From Orientallactaga sibirica (Eukaryota; Chordata; Mammalia; Rodentia; Dipodidae), in contig JAEOAD010000005.1 in NCBI GenBank assembly GCA_036365145.1, forward strand, positions 8,268,501 through 8,332,500: DNA of 64,000 bases, read 5' to 3'. Numbering within the stretch: the stretch's first letter is position 1; each line of letters opens with the position of its first letter. The notes under the pieces were generated by a model, which saw only the letters and a list, made by a program, of their open reading frames with translations, did not search any database and was not told the origin of the DNA. Below are positions 1 to 10,039 of the stretch, one piece after another. A program made the position numbers and the translations under genes.

Positions 1-455
1 AAGACTGGGTAAGTATGCATTTTACATTCTGAAACAAACAAATAAAAAGCTCAGTTGAGGCCAGAAGAAATACAGGAACAACAACAAACTATTAAGGTAT
101 TAGCTGACTCTTAAGGTATGTAACTCAAACAGCATCCCCTTGTTTGAAGATAATTCCTCCTGAGTCCCTTCGTTCCTTAAGTGAAGCCTCTGAGAACACC
201 CCTTTATAAAATTTTCCATTTTAGTATCAGATTCTGGGGACGTCAACTAACATAGTTGGTATCCCCAAAACATGATACTAGCAGGCAAGAAGCAAAAGAG
301 CAAAGTCGAATAAGCATTCTCCCCTTCCCAGTGAGGCTGCCCAGGAAGGAGGGACGGACTCACTTCGACGCTCAGGCCAGGTCAAGGAGCAAAAGGAAGA
401 GCAAAAAACGCCGTCCAGAAAGCTGGCGACGAGCTGGGGTAATAGAAATATAGAC
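1..455. other. Unassigned sequence
   Basis: No repeat or gene is recognised. From about 240 on, CpG dinucleotides become more frequent than in the surrounding AT-rich sequence, which may mean an old LTR or a short regulatory patch that runs into the CCAAT cluster to the right. Confidence 0.4.
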
Positions 456-620
456 TGACATCCAATCAGGTGAGCTTTCACATCAGGCTCAGGTGGGTAA
501 GCAGAGATCTGATTGGTTCCGACTCAAGGGCACGAGGCCATGATCTGATTGGCTTGTAGACTCAGAAGGTTGGAGCTGAAGAACAAGTCGGAAGTCCCTG
601 CTGCTCGCTTGATTGGCAGC
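456..620. promoter_or_regulatory. Cluster of four CCAAT-box motifs
   Basis: CCAAT lies at 462-466 on the plus strand, and the reverse form ATTGG at 512-516, 548-552 and 612-616. Two of the reverse copies sit in the identical octamer CTGATTGG (509-516 and 545-552), each in the context GATCTGATTGG. CCAATCAG is the classical NF-Y core, and spaced NF-Y sites occur in promoters and in retroviral U3 regions. Promoter activity or an LTR origin is inference; no TATA box or LTR ends were found. Confidence 0.3.
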
Positions 621-806
621 CATCTGTGAGAGGCAGGGACAGATCCAAGTTCCAGTTTTGCCAAGGTGGCATTTCTTTGATCCCTCTTTGGGCTTTTGTC
701 CCCTGACTACCTGGAAGAAGCCAGCCCTGATGACACTTTCTTTAAGAAAGACCACGAAAAATCTTCTGTTGGGGAGAGTTCGTTCCAGGCCGTGATCATT
801 CCTCAG

Positions 807-810
<4 letters not shown>
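621..810. other. Unassigned sequence before a CT microsatellite
   Basis: Unique-looking sequence continuing the CpG-richer stretch. No recognised repeat or coding signal. Confidence 0.35.

Positions 811-880
<70 letters not shown>
811..880. repeat. (CT)35 microsatellite
   Basis: An uninterrupted CT dinucleotide run of about 70 bases, followed by a short C/T-rich tail. Translated Ser-Leu or Arg-Glu repeat frames over it are artefacts of the dinucleotide. Confidence 0.95.
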
Positions 881-884
<4 letters not shown>

Positions 885-921
885 CCTCTTGACAGAAACC
901 AAACACAAGTCAAGAGACAAG

Positions 922-1048
922 TCTCACACCTTTAATCCCCACACTCAGGAGGCTGAAGTAGGAGGATCTTCATGAATTCAAGGCCAGCCTGGAACTACAG
1001 AATGAGTTCCAGGTTTGTCTGGGCTAGAGTATTGCCCTGCCTAGAAAA
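922..1048 (+). repeat. B1 SINE, diverged
   Basis: 7SL-derived B1 features in order: CACACCTTTAATCCC, then AGGAGGCTGAAGTAGGAGGA, then GCCAGCCTGGAACTACAGAA, and an A-rich end. It has lost the first bases of the consensus and is more diverged than the other B1 copies in the window. Confidence 0.85.
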
Positions 1049-1204
1049 AAGGAAGAAGAAGAAGGAGGAGGAGGAGGAGGAGGAGGAGGAGGAGGAGAAG
1101 AGGAAGGGGGAGGGGGAGGGGGAGGAAAAGGAAAGAAGGAAGAAGAAGAAGGAGAAGGGGGGAGGAGGAGGAGGGAGGAGGAGGGGGGAGGGAGAGGGGG
1201 GAAA
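1047..1204 (+). repeat. Polypurine (GGA/GAA)n tract
   Basis: About 155 bases of almost uninterrupted A/G, growing out of the A-rich tail of the adjacent B1. GAA, GGA and GGGGGA units alternate. Long polypurine tracts can adopt triplex (H-DNA) structure; whether this one does is untested. Confidence 0.9.
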
Positions 1205-1980
1205 ACATTCAAGTCTCAGCACATAATGGATGAGAAGATGCTGAAGTTATTTTTAAAAGCATCATGTCAGGTTGCTTGCTGCTGAGTAGCTTAGACCAAA
1301 GACATATTGAAGGAGCATTAGATATGACTAAATGTCAAATACTTTCCATTAGAAGTTGGAAAATCATGCATAGGACATAATCCTAAACTGATGATGGAAC
1401 ATAGATTGTTAATTAAAGGTGATTATACAGAAGCAGAAATATGCTCGCAAAACAAGGCCTATTACCCTGACAGTGGTTCGTGACAGAGTTCCAAGGCTGT
1501 TCCCGTGTCCTGTTGAAATCCAGCAAAAGCGATGGTCCACAGAAAGTGTGGTAGGAATGTCAGATCACAGAGGAAGTGCGCGGATGCAGAGTCCTAGTGG
1601 AGAAACCACTGACTTTTTCTATGGGAGACAATGAGGTACTTTAATGTATGCATATTGGAGAGATAGGCCTGCCAGTCCTCCCTCCAGGATGCAGTTTGGT
1701 TCTTCAAATACGGAGTTCCGTAAACTATTTGCAGCAAGGAAGATGGGGCCAGGGCAGTGTGACAATGGAATGCAGTGACACTGTTGGTTGCTGTGACACT
1801 CTTGGGTTAGCATGAAGTTAATCACCATTGTGTGGAGCTGAGTTTTTATGTAGCAACTATGGGCTCAAGATATTAAGAGTGAATGAAGAGATCACCCTAA
1901 TTATTATCATTCCTATTTGAGGCTTTCTTGCTTAAGTTTTCAGAATTTTTGGTTCAGTGATATTGGAGCCAGGTTCCAAT
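1205..1980. other. Unassigned sequence with one short shared fragment
   Basis: No gene recognised. The segment GAGTAGCTTAGACC and its left flank near 1266-1297 recurs at 48881-48912 with about three differences in 32 bases, so part of this stretch is a dispersed repeat of unknown class. Confidence 0.4.
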
Positions 1981-2302
1981 TGCTGGCAGAACCAACTGAC
2001 CAAGAGGAAAAAAAAAAAAAAAGGTTTAGTTTTGCTTACAGACTCAAGGGGAAATTCAATAATGGCAGGGGAAACGATGGCATGAGCAGAGGGTGGACAT
2101 CACCTCCTCACCAACATCAGGTGGACAACAGCAACAGGAGAGTGTGCCAAAACTGGCAAGGGGAAACTGGCTATAACACCCATAAGCTTGTCCCCAACAA
2201 TACACTGCCTCCAGGAGGCTTTAATTCCAAATTTCCATCAGCTGGGGACCTAGCATTCAGAATACCTAAGTTTATGGGGGACACCTGAATCAAACCACCA
2301 CA
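1981..2302 (-). repeat. MaLR-type LTR (ORR1/MT-like)
   Basis: Read on the minus strand it begins TGTGGTGGTTTGATTCAGG and CCCCCATAAACTTAGG, the standard start of rodent MaLR LTRs. It continues through the region equivalent to CCAGCTGATGG and ends near an A/T-rich run at about 2010. No matching second LTR is adjacent, so it is most likely a solo LTR. The left end is uncertain. Confidence 0.75.
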
Positions 2303-2711
2303 AGCAATTTAGAGGTTCTGGTATCCAGAGCACCAGAAAGAGACAGCAAAGTTCTCTTGAGCTTTAAGTTATAGCTGGTACCAAGCCCTCTTCGACTCCC
2401 TGTCTGAAAAGACCAACCGGCAAGGAATGGAGAGTCCACAGAGGCAGTTAAGACCAGAGTTGAAAGGAAATCTGGCTTCATGTGACAGGAGAGGGTGAAT
2501 ATGATGTCCTCTGCTTGAGCAAGAACATGCTTCCTGTGTTCAAAAGTCCAGGTTTGGAGTAGCTGGAGAAAGAAATGTAGAATTTTTAAAGGATCTCTAG
2601 CCAATGGTGGTCCACAGAACGAACTGGTTTCTCACACAGTGGCATCAAGAATGGCATGATTTCATTTAGAGTAACCTGCATTCAGCATCTTTATGAACGA
2701 AAATACTTTCC
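2303..2711. other. Unassigned sequence
   Basis: No recognised repeat. A 104-codon minus-strand frame at 2290-2604 has no recognisable motif and begins at the LTR edge; it is treated as chance. Confidence 0.35.
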
Positions 2712-2815
2712 TTTTGCATGTGTGTGTGTGTAGGGGTGCGTTCACACATACATGTGCATGCTGGTGGAAGCCAGAGGATAACCTTGGCATTGTTTCTCAG
2801 CTGCTATCTACATTT
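2712..2815 (-). repeat. B4/ID_B1 SINE, 3' part (split by SINE)
   Basis: GTGTGTG-rich end followed by TGGAAGCCAGAGGATAACCT, the antisense 3' region of the rodent B4 composite SINE. The rest of the element resumes after the SINE inserted at 2816-3110. Confidence 0.7.
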
Positions 2816-2869
2816 CTTTTAAAACTACTTTATTTGAGTGGCATATGTCTATCTCTCTCTCTCTCTCTC

Positions 2870-2962
<93 letters not shown>

Positions 2963-3110
2963 GGAACACAAGGGCTTCTAGCCACGACAAATGGACTCCA
3001 GACACATGCGCCACTTTGTGCATCTGGCTTATGTGGGTACTGAGGAATCAAACCCTGGTTTTAGGCTTTTCAGGCAAGCACCTTAACCACCAAGCTATCT
3101 CTCCAGCCCC
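2816..3110 (-). repeat. tRNA-derived SINE type 1, inserted in B4
   Basis: Antisense head CTCCAGCCCC at the right end and CAAATGGACTCCAGACACATG in the body. The insertion is bracketed by CTATCTACATTT (2804-2815) and CTATCTTCATTT (3111-3122), a 12-bp TSD with one mismatch. The tail has expanded into CT, TA and GA runs. Confidence 0.85.
2852..2937. repeat. 86-bp perfect palindrome (CT)n(TA)n(GA)n
   Basis: A CT run (2852-2872), then AA(TA)20TT (2873-2916), then an AG run (2917-2937). Every base of the left 43-nt arm pairs with the right arm around a centre between 2894 and 2895, with no spacer. The GA run continues past the palindrome to about 2958. It lies in the tail of the SINE. Confidence 0.95.
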
Positions 3111-3122
3111 CTATCTTCATTT

Positions 3123-3240
3123 TTTGAGATCTCACCTGGGAGTCTACACTGGCTGGCTTGAAGGTCCCAGGGATCTGCTTATCTCCTCCAGTGAAGGGAT
3201 TACAAGCACAAGAGTCGTGGTGAATCCAGAGCCCAGAAAC
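3123..3240 (-). repeat. B4/ID_B1 SINE, remainder after the split
   Basis: Continues the antisense B4: TTTTTGAGATCTCACC, ACTGGCTGGC, CCCAGGGATCTGCTTATCTC, GGGATTACAAGCAC. These are the B1-derived central modules in antisense. The tRNA-like head expected further right is missing or decayed. Confidence 0.7.
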
Positions 3241-3944
3241 CATAATGATGAGAGACTTTAACATGCCACTTGTAGTTTATAACGCCATAGATTTGCTGTC
3301 ATCAGTTCATAAATATAACACTTACAGACTGGCACATGAGTGGTCAAACTTTTTTAATGAACTTGGATAGTAAATATTGTTAGCTATTATGGGTCACAAC
3401 TGATGATTTTCAACTCTGTCATCATAGTGCCAAAGAATGACCAGACATAGTAGTATTTGTTCTAAGAACATGAGTCTGCTGATATTTAAACTATGTGATC
3501 CAATTTACTATAATACTATAGACTTGGTCTCACAAATTAAATACCACATGGATGTCTAAAATGAATCAACGCCATTCTTTTCAAACTTGGCCTTATATTG
3601 CTTTCCAAATTGTGGCATCCTAAATGAGATAAATATAAATTAATTTATTTATTAATTTATTAAGTAGGAGTGTTTTTTTTTTTATCTTCAAGCCTTTAAA
3701 TACCATCCCAAATGGTCATGAAGCCCACGCTACATCCAGCGAACAAACTGAAACCCCAAAAACATGTTGCTTGGAATCAAGTAAACAGTAGGAAAAATAA
3801 ATAAATAATGTTATCTAGGTGTTTTACTATACCACATCAATATTCTTAAATTTATCAAGGGGACCCACTGAGTTTTCAATAATTTCTTTTATAAAACTAT
3901 ATTTTAACTGTACAAAAAGACTAAGGGTGGTATGGACTAAAGCC
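3241..3944. other. AT-rich unassigned sequence
   Basis: No gene or clear repeat. A TTTATTTATTAATTTATTAAG stretch near 3640-3665 followed by a T run could be a decayed SINE tail, but no body is visible. Confidence 0.4.
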
Positions 3945-3945
3945 A

Positions 3946-3988
<43 letters not shown>

Positions 3989-4041
3989 ATACACACACAT
4001 ACATACATACATACATATGGAGAGAGAGAGAGTGTGTGTGT
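3945..4041. repeat. Compound microsatellite (CTAT)n-(CA/CATA)n-(GA)n-(GT)n
   Basis: About ten CTAT units, then CA and CATA units, then GA and GT runs, each grading into the next. A tract of this kind is expected to be highly polymorphic. Confidence 0.9.
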
Positions 4042-4056
4042 TTTAAATATTTCTAA

Positions 4057-4372
4057 AAGCTGGGATAGAGGTTAGAGGATGAGCTGTTTGCCCTACAAGT
4101 GATAAGACTGGTGTTGGTTCCTCAGCACCCATGTAAATGCCAGGCAGGTGTGGTGGGTAACCCACCTATCCCAGTACTTAGGAGGCAGAGACAGGGGATT
4201 CCCAGAGCAAGTCCCAGAGCAAGCTGGCTAAATAGCCTCACCTAACTGGTGAGTTTTGAGTTCCAGCAAGAGATCCTGATTCACTAAAGAGTGCTGAGTA
4301 CAGCCACAGAAGATACCTGGTATCAAACCTCTGGCCTTCATGCACATGCACTCATGTGCATGCACACCTGCA
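4057..4372 (+). repeat. B4/ID_B1 composite SINE
   Basis: An ID-like head is followed by a B1-like middle: GGTGTTGGTTCCTCAGCACC, then ATCCCAGTACTTAGGAGGCA, then the equivalent of TTGGTGAGCTCCAG, then CCTCTGGCCTTCATGCACAT and a CA-rich end. This order is typical of the old rodent tRNA/7SL fusion SINE. It is clearly diverged. Confidence 0.75.
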
Positions 4373-4519
4373 CACACATACAAACACACACACACACACA
4401 CACACACAAACTTTTATAAAAAGGTTGCTCATATTGTTTTGCACACATACCCCTGTGACACACACACTCACACACACTTTTATAAAAAGGGTGCTTATAT
4501 TTTTGCACGCACGCCCCTG
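4373..4519. repeat. CA-rich repeat with duplicated block
   Basis: CA runs follow the B4 tail. A block with ACTTTTATAAAAAGG and a downstream TTGCACRC-type sequence occurs twice (about 4409-4450 and 4479-4512), a local tandem duplication of roughly 70 bases. Confidence 0.7.
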
Positions 4520-4890
4520 TGTGTGTGGGGGGGTGGGTAAAATGTGGTTTGTATGTGTTTATAGTGTGTGTATGTTTATGTGGTGTCTCGTGCTTGACAG
4601 AAGTGAGCAGAAAGGCTTGCTGGAACACAGGGTGTCCCACTCTTCTGTTCTTCTCTGGTTCTTATTTGAGCTGGAATCTCTTACTGATCTCAGAGCTTTT
4701 TATTTTCATGAACTCTGATGATTCTGCAGTCTCTGCTCCCCTATATGACTGGGATTAGATGTGTGTCCCCACCCAGCTGTTCTATGTGAGTCCTGGGGAT
4801 CAAACTCAAGTGGCCTGCTGTCTAACATGGTTCCTCAGACTCCATGGTTGCTTAAGAAGTGAAGTGTTCTTTACTGCTGAGCCATCACTC
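4520..4890 (-). repeat. B4/ID_B1 composite SINE, degenerate
   Basis: Antisense: a GTGT-rich end, a weak TCTTACTGATCTCAGAGC middle, CTGGGATTAGATGTGTG, then AGTCCTGGGGATCAAACTCA and a tRNA-like head ending GCTGAGCCATCA. It faces the plus-strand B4 to its left, tail to tail. Confidence 0.6.
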
Positions 4891-5001
4891 CCACTGATTA
4901 TACAATTTAAATGCTTTTTTCTTTGATGCCATTAATCTATTGTCTTCCCCATCCAAGACATTTATTTGAGAATATATAATAAAACATTTTTAAACAAAGA
5001 C

Positions 5002-5044
<43 letters not shown>

Positions 5045-5499
5045 CCATACATGGGACATTCTCTCAGGATTGATTTCTAGAAAGAGATTTGAATATGTCA
5101 GTACACTTTATGGTGACAATTTAGGACTAAAGTGTTCACAATAAAGAGAAAAGAATCCCCAGGATTGAGTTGAGTTCATATGCAGCTTTTAAATATAATA
5201 TGAAAGGGAAGACACAAGTTTTAAAAAGCATATTGATTGTGTCAACATAAGCTTTAACATGAGTTAGTGTCTTAAAATCTGCTGGAGGTGAAAATAGTTT
5301 TTAAAGGTTGCCTGGCTAGAAAACAATAATTTTAGAAATTTAAAAGTAAATGCATACCCAAACAAATAGTATGACATGAAGGATGAAATGTGTGTGTGTG
5401 TGTGGGGGGGGTCCTTGTCAGCCTCTGTTGTCCTCCTTTTTCCAATTAAGTAAAAAGTACTTCCCATTTGCAGATGGGAAGATGAACACTGGTGACTCA
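4891..5499. other. Unassigned sequence with a CA microsatellite
   Basis: Contains a (CA)n run at 5000-5041 and a short TG/G run near 5391-5410. The remainder is AT-rich with no recognised element. Confidence 0.45.
5000..5041. repeat. (CA)n microsatellite
   Basis: CACACACATATACACA followed by an uninterrupted CA run to a CCCTCC boundary. Confidence 0.9.
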
Positions 5500-5512
5500 G
5501 AAAGAAGCCTGT

Positions 5513-5753
5513 GGACTGGAGAGATGGCCTAAGAACCGGGTTCCGATCTCCAGGTCCCACGTTTAGCCAGATGCAAAGTGAAGCAAGGGTGCAATGCTGC
5601 ACTTGACCACAAGGGGGCACACGCATCTGGATTTCATTCACAGCATCTGAGAGTCTGCTGGCGTGCCCATTTTCTATCTGTCTCCCCCTCCCTCTCTCTC
5701 TGTGTCTCTCTCCAAAAATAAAAACAAATAAAAAAACTTAAAAAAAAAAACAC
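5513..5753 (+). repeat. tRNA-derived SINE type 2 lacking its A box
   Basis: The head GGACTGGAGAGATGG runs directly into CCTAAGAACCGGGTTCC, skipping about 35 bases that hold the A box and linker. The B box, the central segment and the CT/A-rich tail are intact. A perfect 13-bp TSD, GAAAGAAGCCTGT, flanks it (5500-5512 and 5754-5766), so both ends are certain. Confidence 0.95.
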
Positions 5754-5766
5754 GAAAGAAGCCTGT

Positions 5767-6318
5767 AAGCTTTTGTGTCATTGTGTGAAAATCTCTTTTG
5801 ATATGGTTCCCAAGGTTAGCTTATATGCTTGGCTGCTAAAAGGATCTCCACATCCAGATGTCAACCCGTGTAAGTGCTGCTTTTAAAGACCTGAGCACGC
5901 GAAGGGCATTTGTAAGCAGGCAAAAATGTGGGGAATTTTTTTGCAACATTATTTTTCCCTTAGAACTTAACTAGGGATGACAAAATCATTTATCTAAGTA
6001 CTCTGCTATGAAAACTAAGAAAGCCCTTCTTTACTTGTCCACAATTATTACTTCCAAAATCTATTAGTCTCCAAGGTTGTCAGAATCTGTTTTACTAAAA
6101 TGGAAAGATTCCCTCCTGCTGAACACACCTTTAGTGAGTGGGTCAATGAAACACACATCTCCACTTTGAATAATGCAGTAATGGAGTATGCTTATCAGGA
6201 CGGAGAGCATTAGAATGTGCATGCGCCTTACTCAGAAACCTGAAAGTTTAACATAAGTTGACTGTAAGTTTTTTTTTAACCAAATAACAAGATAATCAAT
6301 TGACATACACATTAAAAA
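5767..6318. other. Unassigned AT-rich sequence
   Basis: No repeat, RNA gene or coding signal recognised. Confidence 0.45.
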
Positions 6319-6328
6319 TAAAAAGAGA

Positions 6329-6481
6329 TGAGCCGGGCGTGGTGGCGCACGCCTTTAATCCCAGCACTCGGGAGGCAGAGGTAAGAGGATCACCATAAGT
6401 TTGAGGCCACCCTGAGGCTTCATAGTGAATGCCAGGTCAGCCTGAGTTAGAGTGAGACCCTACTTCAAAAAATAAAAACAA

Positions 6482-6518
<37 letters not shown>

Positions 6519-6524
6519 TAAAAG
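6329..6524 (+). repeat. B1 SINE, near intact, with (AAT)n tail
   Basis: Begins GCCGGGCGTGGTGGCGCACG, keeps GAGGCAGAGGTAAGAGGATC and TAGAGTGAGACCCTAC, and ends in an AAT repeat (about 6483-6517). Flanked by TAAAAAGAGA at 6319-6328 and 6525-6534. High similarity to the consensus suggests a recent insertion. Confidence 0.95.
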
Positions 6525-6589
6525 TAAAAAGAGAAACTAAGCAAGGACAGTATTTCGCCAATTGCATCCTTAGGACTAGTAATGCATTT

Positions 6590-6780
6590 AAAAAAATATA
6601 TTTTTATGAGAGAGACAATTGGCATGCCAGGGCTTCCAGCCACTGCAATCAAACTGCAGGTGTGTGTGCTACCTTGTGTGCATGTGTGAACTTGTTGCTA
6701 GCATCACTTTGTACGTGTGCAGACTTGGGTCACCAGGCTTCACACACAAGCGCCTTAACCGCTAAGTCATCTCTCCAGCC
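6590..6780 (-). repeat. tRNA-derived SINE, intermediate form
   Basis: Antisense head CTAAGTCATCTCTCCAGCCC. It has the type 1 body (GGGCTTCCAGCCACTGCAAT) but also keeps a central segment (GCATGTGTGAACTTG to CATCACTTTG) that resembles the type 2 insert, so it may be an older form. The AT/GA tail is short. Confidence 0.9.
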
Positions 6781-7516
6781 CTGGTGTTTGGTTGTAATCA
6801 GTGGATCTAATGGAGGCTGCGTTAAAGACTGTTCATAATACACACCCGGGGTAAATACAGCCATGACACCTGGAGAGAATTCCTGCCACGGTGTTCCTTG
6901 AGGAAGCAGTGTGACTTCAGTAATCTAGCCTCACTTTGCTTCCCTCCTTCCTGACCCAGCACCATCTGATGAGGCAGGACTTCAGCCAAGGTAATATGGC
7001 ATGTCCTAAGTCTGTACCCAATTATCTCAGTAACTCGATTCAGAAACACAGGGGAAAAATTCTGGTTGAGGCATGTGTTTCTATTGCTGCATGATGTCTT
7101 CTCCCCAACAAAGAACTTTGTTTAAATGCGTAGATGTTAAGACTACAAATTTATTAGGTCCCTGTGGATACAGTGAGGAAAAAGGCAGCTAGTAATAGGG
7201 AAAAATGCCACCCTTGATTTCCTTGACATCCCTGTGAGTCTATAGACTAAACAGGATTTGCAGTGCATGCTCAGCCTCATGCTATCTGAAATTCAGGTCT
7301 GGTGATACCTTCTTTATTCCTCTGAATTAGAATCTTCTAGAACAGCCAATGATTCTGGTGTTCAAAATGAATCAGAAGATATAATCCAATGACCTTAGGT
7401 AACAAAATATTTCACTCTCTGCTATAAAGTCACAGCAGATATATGGCTTTACTTTAATTCAACAAATAGTAGATACATCCTCTACTAGTGATGGAATTCA
7501 CCAACAAACCAAGCAC
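6781..7516. other. Unassigned sequence
   Basis: No recognised repeat. The 75-codon minus frame at 6822-7049 has no recognisable motif. Confidence 0.4.
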
Positions 7517-7535
7517 AGAAAATTCACAGGACTTG

Positions 7536-7682
7536 GGCTTGGATAAATGGCTTAGTGGTTAAGGTGCTTGACTGAAAAGCCAAAGGACCCAGGTTTGATT
7601 CCCCAGTACCAATGGAGAACCTGGTACATCCATTCTCTCCCTCTCTCTCTCTCAAATAAATAAATAAAAATGGAATTAAAAA
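7536..7682 (+). repeat. tRNA-derived SINE type 1, internally deleted
   Basis: A box TGGCTTAGTGGTTAAG and B box GGTTTGATTCC are present, but the body between the B box region and the CT stretch is shortened to about 25 bases. Flanked by AGAAAATTCACAGGACTTG (7517-7535) and a copy at 7683-7701 with two mismatches. Confidence 0.9.
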
Positions 7683-7701
7683 AGAAAATTCAAAGAACTT
7701 G

Positions 7702-10039
7702 AGTTTTAGGCATTAGTGAAAAATGTGTTTTGAGAATGAAATGACAAAACAACAATAATTGCAATGCCATATGGAAGCAAAGAGTTTTTATACTTGTTTT
7801 GTAGATGAATCAGAGGAATACAAACAAGTAAAGTACAGTTGTTATAATAGTCAACAATTGTATTTAAAAAATAATAATTTAACAGTAATAGCTTTTAACA
7901 GCATTTTTAAGACCTTTACTCAACATTTTATAGGATGATGAGATAATAGATTTAGATATACAGGCATACACAGAATTGATTTTGACAAAAATTCAAAATA
8001 TGCCCTGAATATATGAGACCTTGCTAAACAAATCTTAGCCTTTCCATGTCCCCAAACTGATAGAATACTTCTGAGTATACTGTATTGTGACAGCTCTCAC
8101 TTTCACACAGTCTACAGAAAGCTTAAAGGAATTTAATTTGCCACTTTTATAAGTTCTGGATGTTCTGGGTTGAAATTCTGGCCTTTACCAAATATCTGAC
8201 ATACACTATTTCTCTAAATGGCAAGTTTATCATAACTTAATATTGTTTTCATTATTCACTTTAATACTTTCGTTCCCCTGTTGACTTAGATTTATGGCTT
8301 GGAATCATTTTGCTTTCTCATCTCTGACACTTTCCAGTGATGGAGAAGTTATGGGCTTTCTAAAGCCTTTCCTGAACATATCAACAAGTTAGAATCCCTG
8401 CTATTGATGGACGCCACAAAGATTAGACAAGAGTAGAGTGTGCATAAAAAAATAAAATCACGAAATGCGGACCACTAGGATGCTCCCAATGAGAAAAAAA
8501 AAATCTTGTGAGGATAAATCCAGGCAGAGCCGTGGCTGTCCACAATCAAGTGTTCCCAGTAGCAGAGAAAGGGAAAGTGACTTTTTGTACAGAAGACACA
8601 CAAGGTTGACGGTGAATCACGCCTGTCACATGCAGTCATGTTGAAAGATATCAGTGGGGGCTTAAGTGGGAGAAGTGGGTTAAGTTCTTGAAAAACAACG
8701 CATGAAACTTAATTCTTGGTTTGGGGAAATGTTGCTTGCCAAGGACTGCATCAAAGTGGAGCATGGATTATTAGACGCAGATGTGAATCAGGGAAATTGG
8801 AGCAGCTGCTCTTCGGTTGTCCTGGCCCTGTCAAGGCTTTGGCAACGTGACATTTTTTCTTTTGTTGGAATTGTATGAAAGGAAGCCTGGAAGGCCAATA
8901 ATCCTTATGTATAAGTTCTTGATATATGGTTTCTACAAATGGACTTTCTGTCCTTGCTTAACAGAGCAGGCTCTGCACAGGGCAGTGCTGGGGAGTTCCT
9001 GAGCATAAGGCTCAAGTGCGCTTCTGTGATTTTCTTTGCTTCGTGCTATCCCTAGATCTAACAGCCAAATCTGACTTGCACTTTCTAGTAAGTGGTCCTC
9101 TAACATTTTTAACCACTACAAACATTATTCTTCTCATATATAAAGGCGATCTTAAAAACCACAACCGTCACCGAGATTTACAGAGATGGTGGGATACGTT
9201 GAAGCTCAAACCAGAGAATGGAGCAAGCACCTGCCCTTGACTGGCGTCAGGAAGGTTCATGATGGTCCCTCTGCACTACTGTTTTCTCTTTTCATGCAGT
9301 GAGAGACTCATCCTGAAATGTAAGTTATTCACAAGCCTCTTCCACCAGGAGGGTTCCTTATGAGAGAAGATTTTTCTTAAAAGTACAACTAAATTGAGTT
9401 AAACAATGTTAAGTTCAGTAAAATGGTATCACAGCACCATAATTCCCATGCTAACAAGACAGTTTCAAATGGCTAGAAAGTGACACCATGCTTAAAAAAG
9501 GGAAAGCGGTTTTGAGAGCATTGCAAGAGCCTGGAGGGAAAATTTATCATTTAGCAAGATAAGAAGGCTTCAGTCCCTGACATGGCAAAGACACATTAAA
9601 CCTTTAATCATTCTTTTATTTATTTATTTTTCTTTCTTGGATATATTCTTTCAATCAGTGAGAATCACTATGTCAGTGAAAAACAAAAATAGCAAAACCT
9701 CTTTGGAGTGTTTATAATGTTTATTTTGTAAATTTGAGTTATCTTATTTTAAGTGAAACTTTGAGTTATCTGAAAATTCTTGTGTGTTCTTTTACACATT
9801 CTTGTATTCTCCAGAACAAATCAAATGTCTGGAAATTCTATTCACTTTCACTTGCTTTATTATAAAAGTATTGATTTGTATACAATATATTTAACCTTAG
9901 TATTGTTAGTCATACATGCAAATCTGTAGGTTTCTATTATGCCTTATATATGTAATGTTGACTGTTTAGTCGGGAGTGTGTGGTGCTGTGTCAGAAGAAT
10001 CTGAGAATTTCAGGACATAAAACATATCTGAAGTAAATA
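7702..10039. other. Long unassigned AT-rich stretch
   Basis: About 2.3 kb without a recognised interspersed repeat, the largest such block in the first half. It may be unique sequence or very old decayed repeats. No frame reaches 80 codons, and no splice-bounded exon was evident by eye. Confidence 0.4.

Noticed and set aside
1..15. Splice donor GGGTAAGT at the window start
   Set aside because: A lone donor-like motif with no upstream sequence to judge an exon.
489..935. Open frames on both strands across the CT repeat
   Set aside because: Ser-Leu and Arg-Glu runs come from the dinucleotide repeat; the remainder has no motif.
972..1226. Glu/Lys-rich and Pro/Ser-rich frames
   Set aside because: Products of the polypurine tract and its complement.
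4338..4758. Frames rich in His-Thr or Cys-Val
   Set aside because: Translated CA/GT repeats of two B4 elements.
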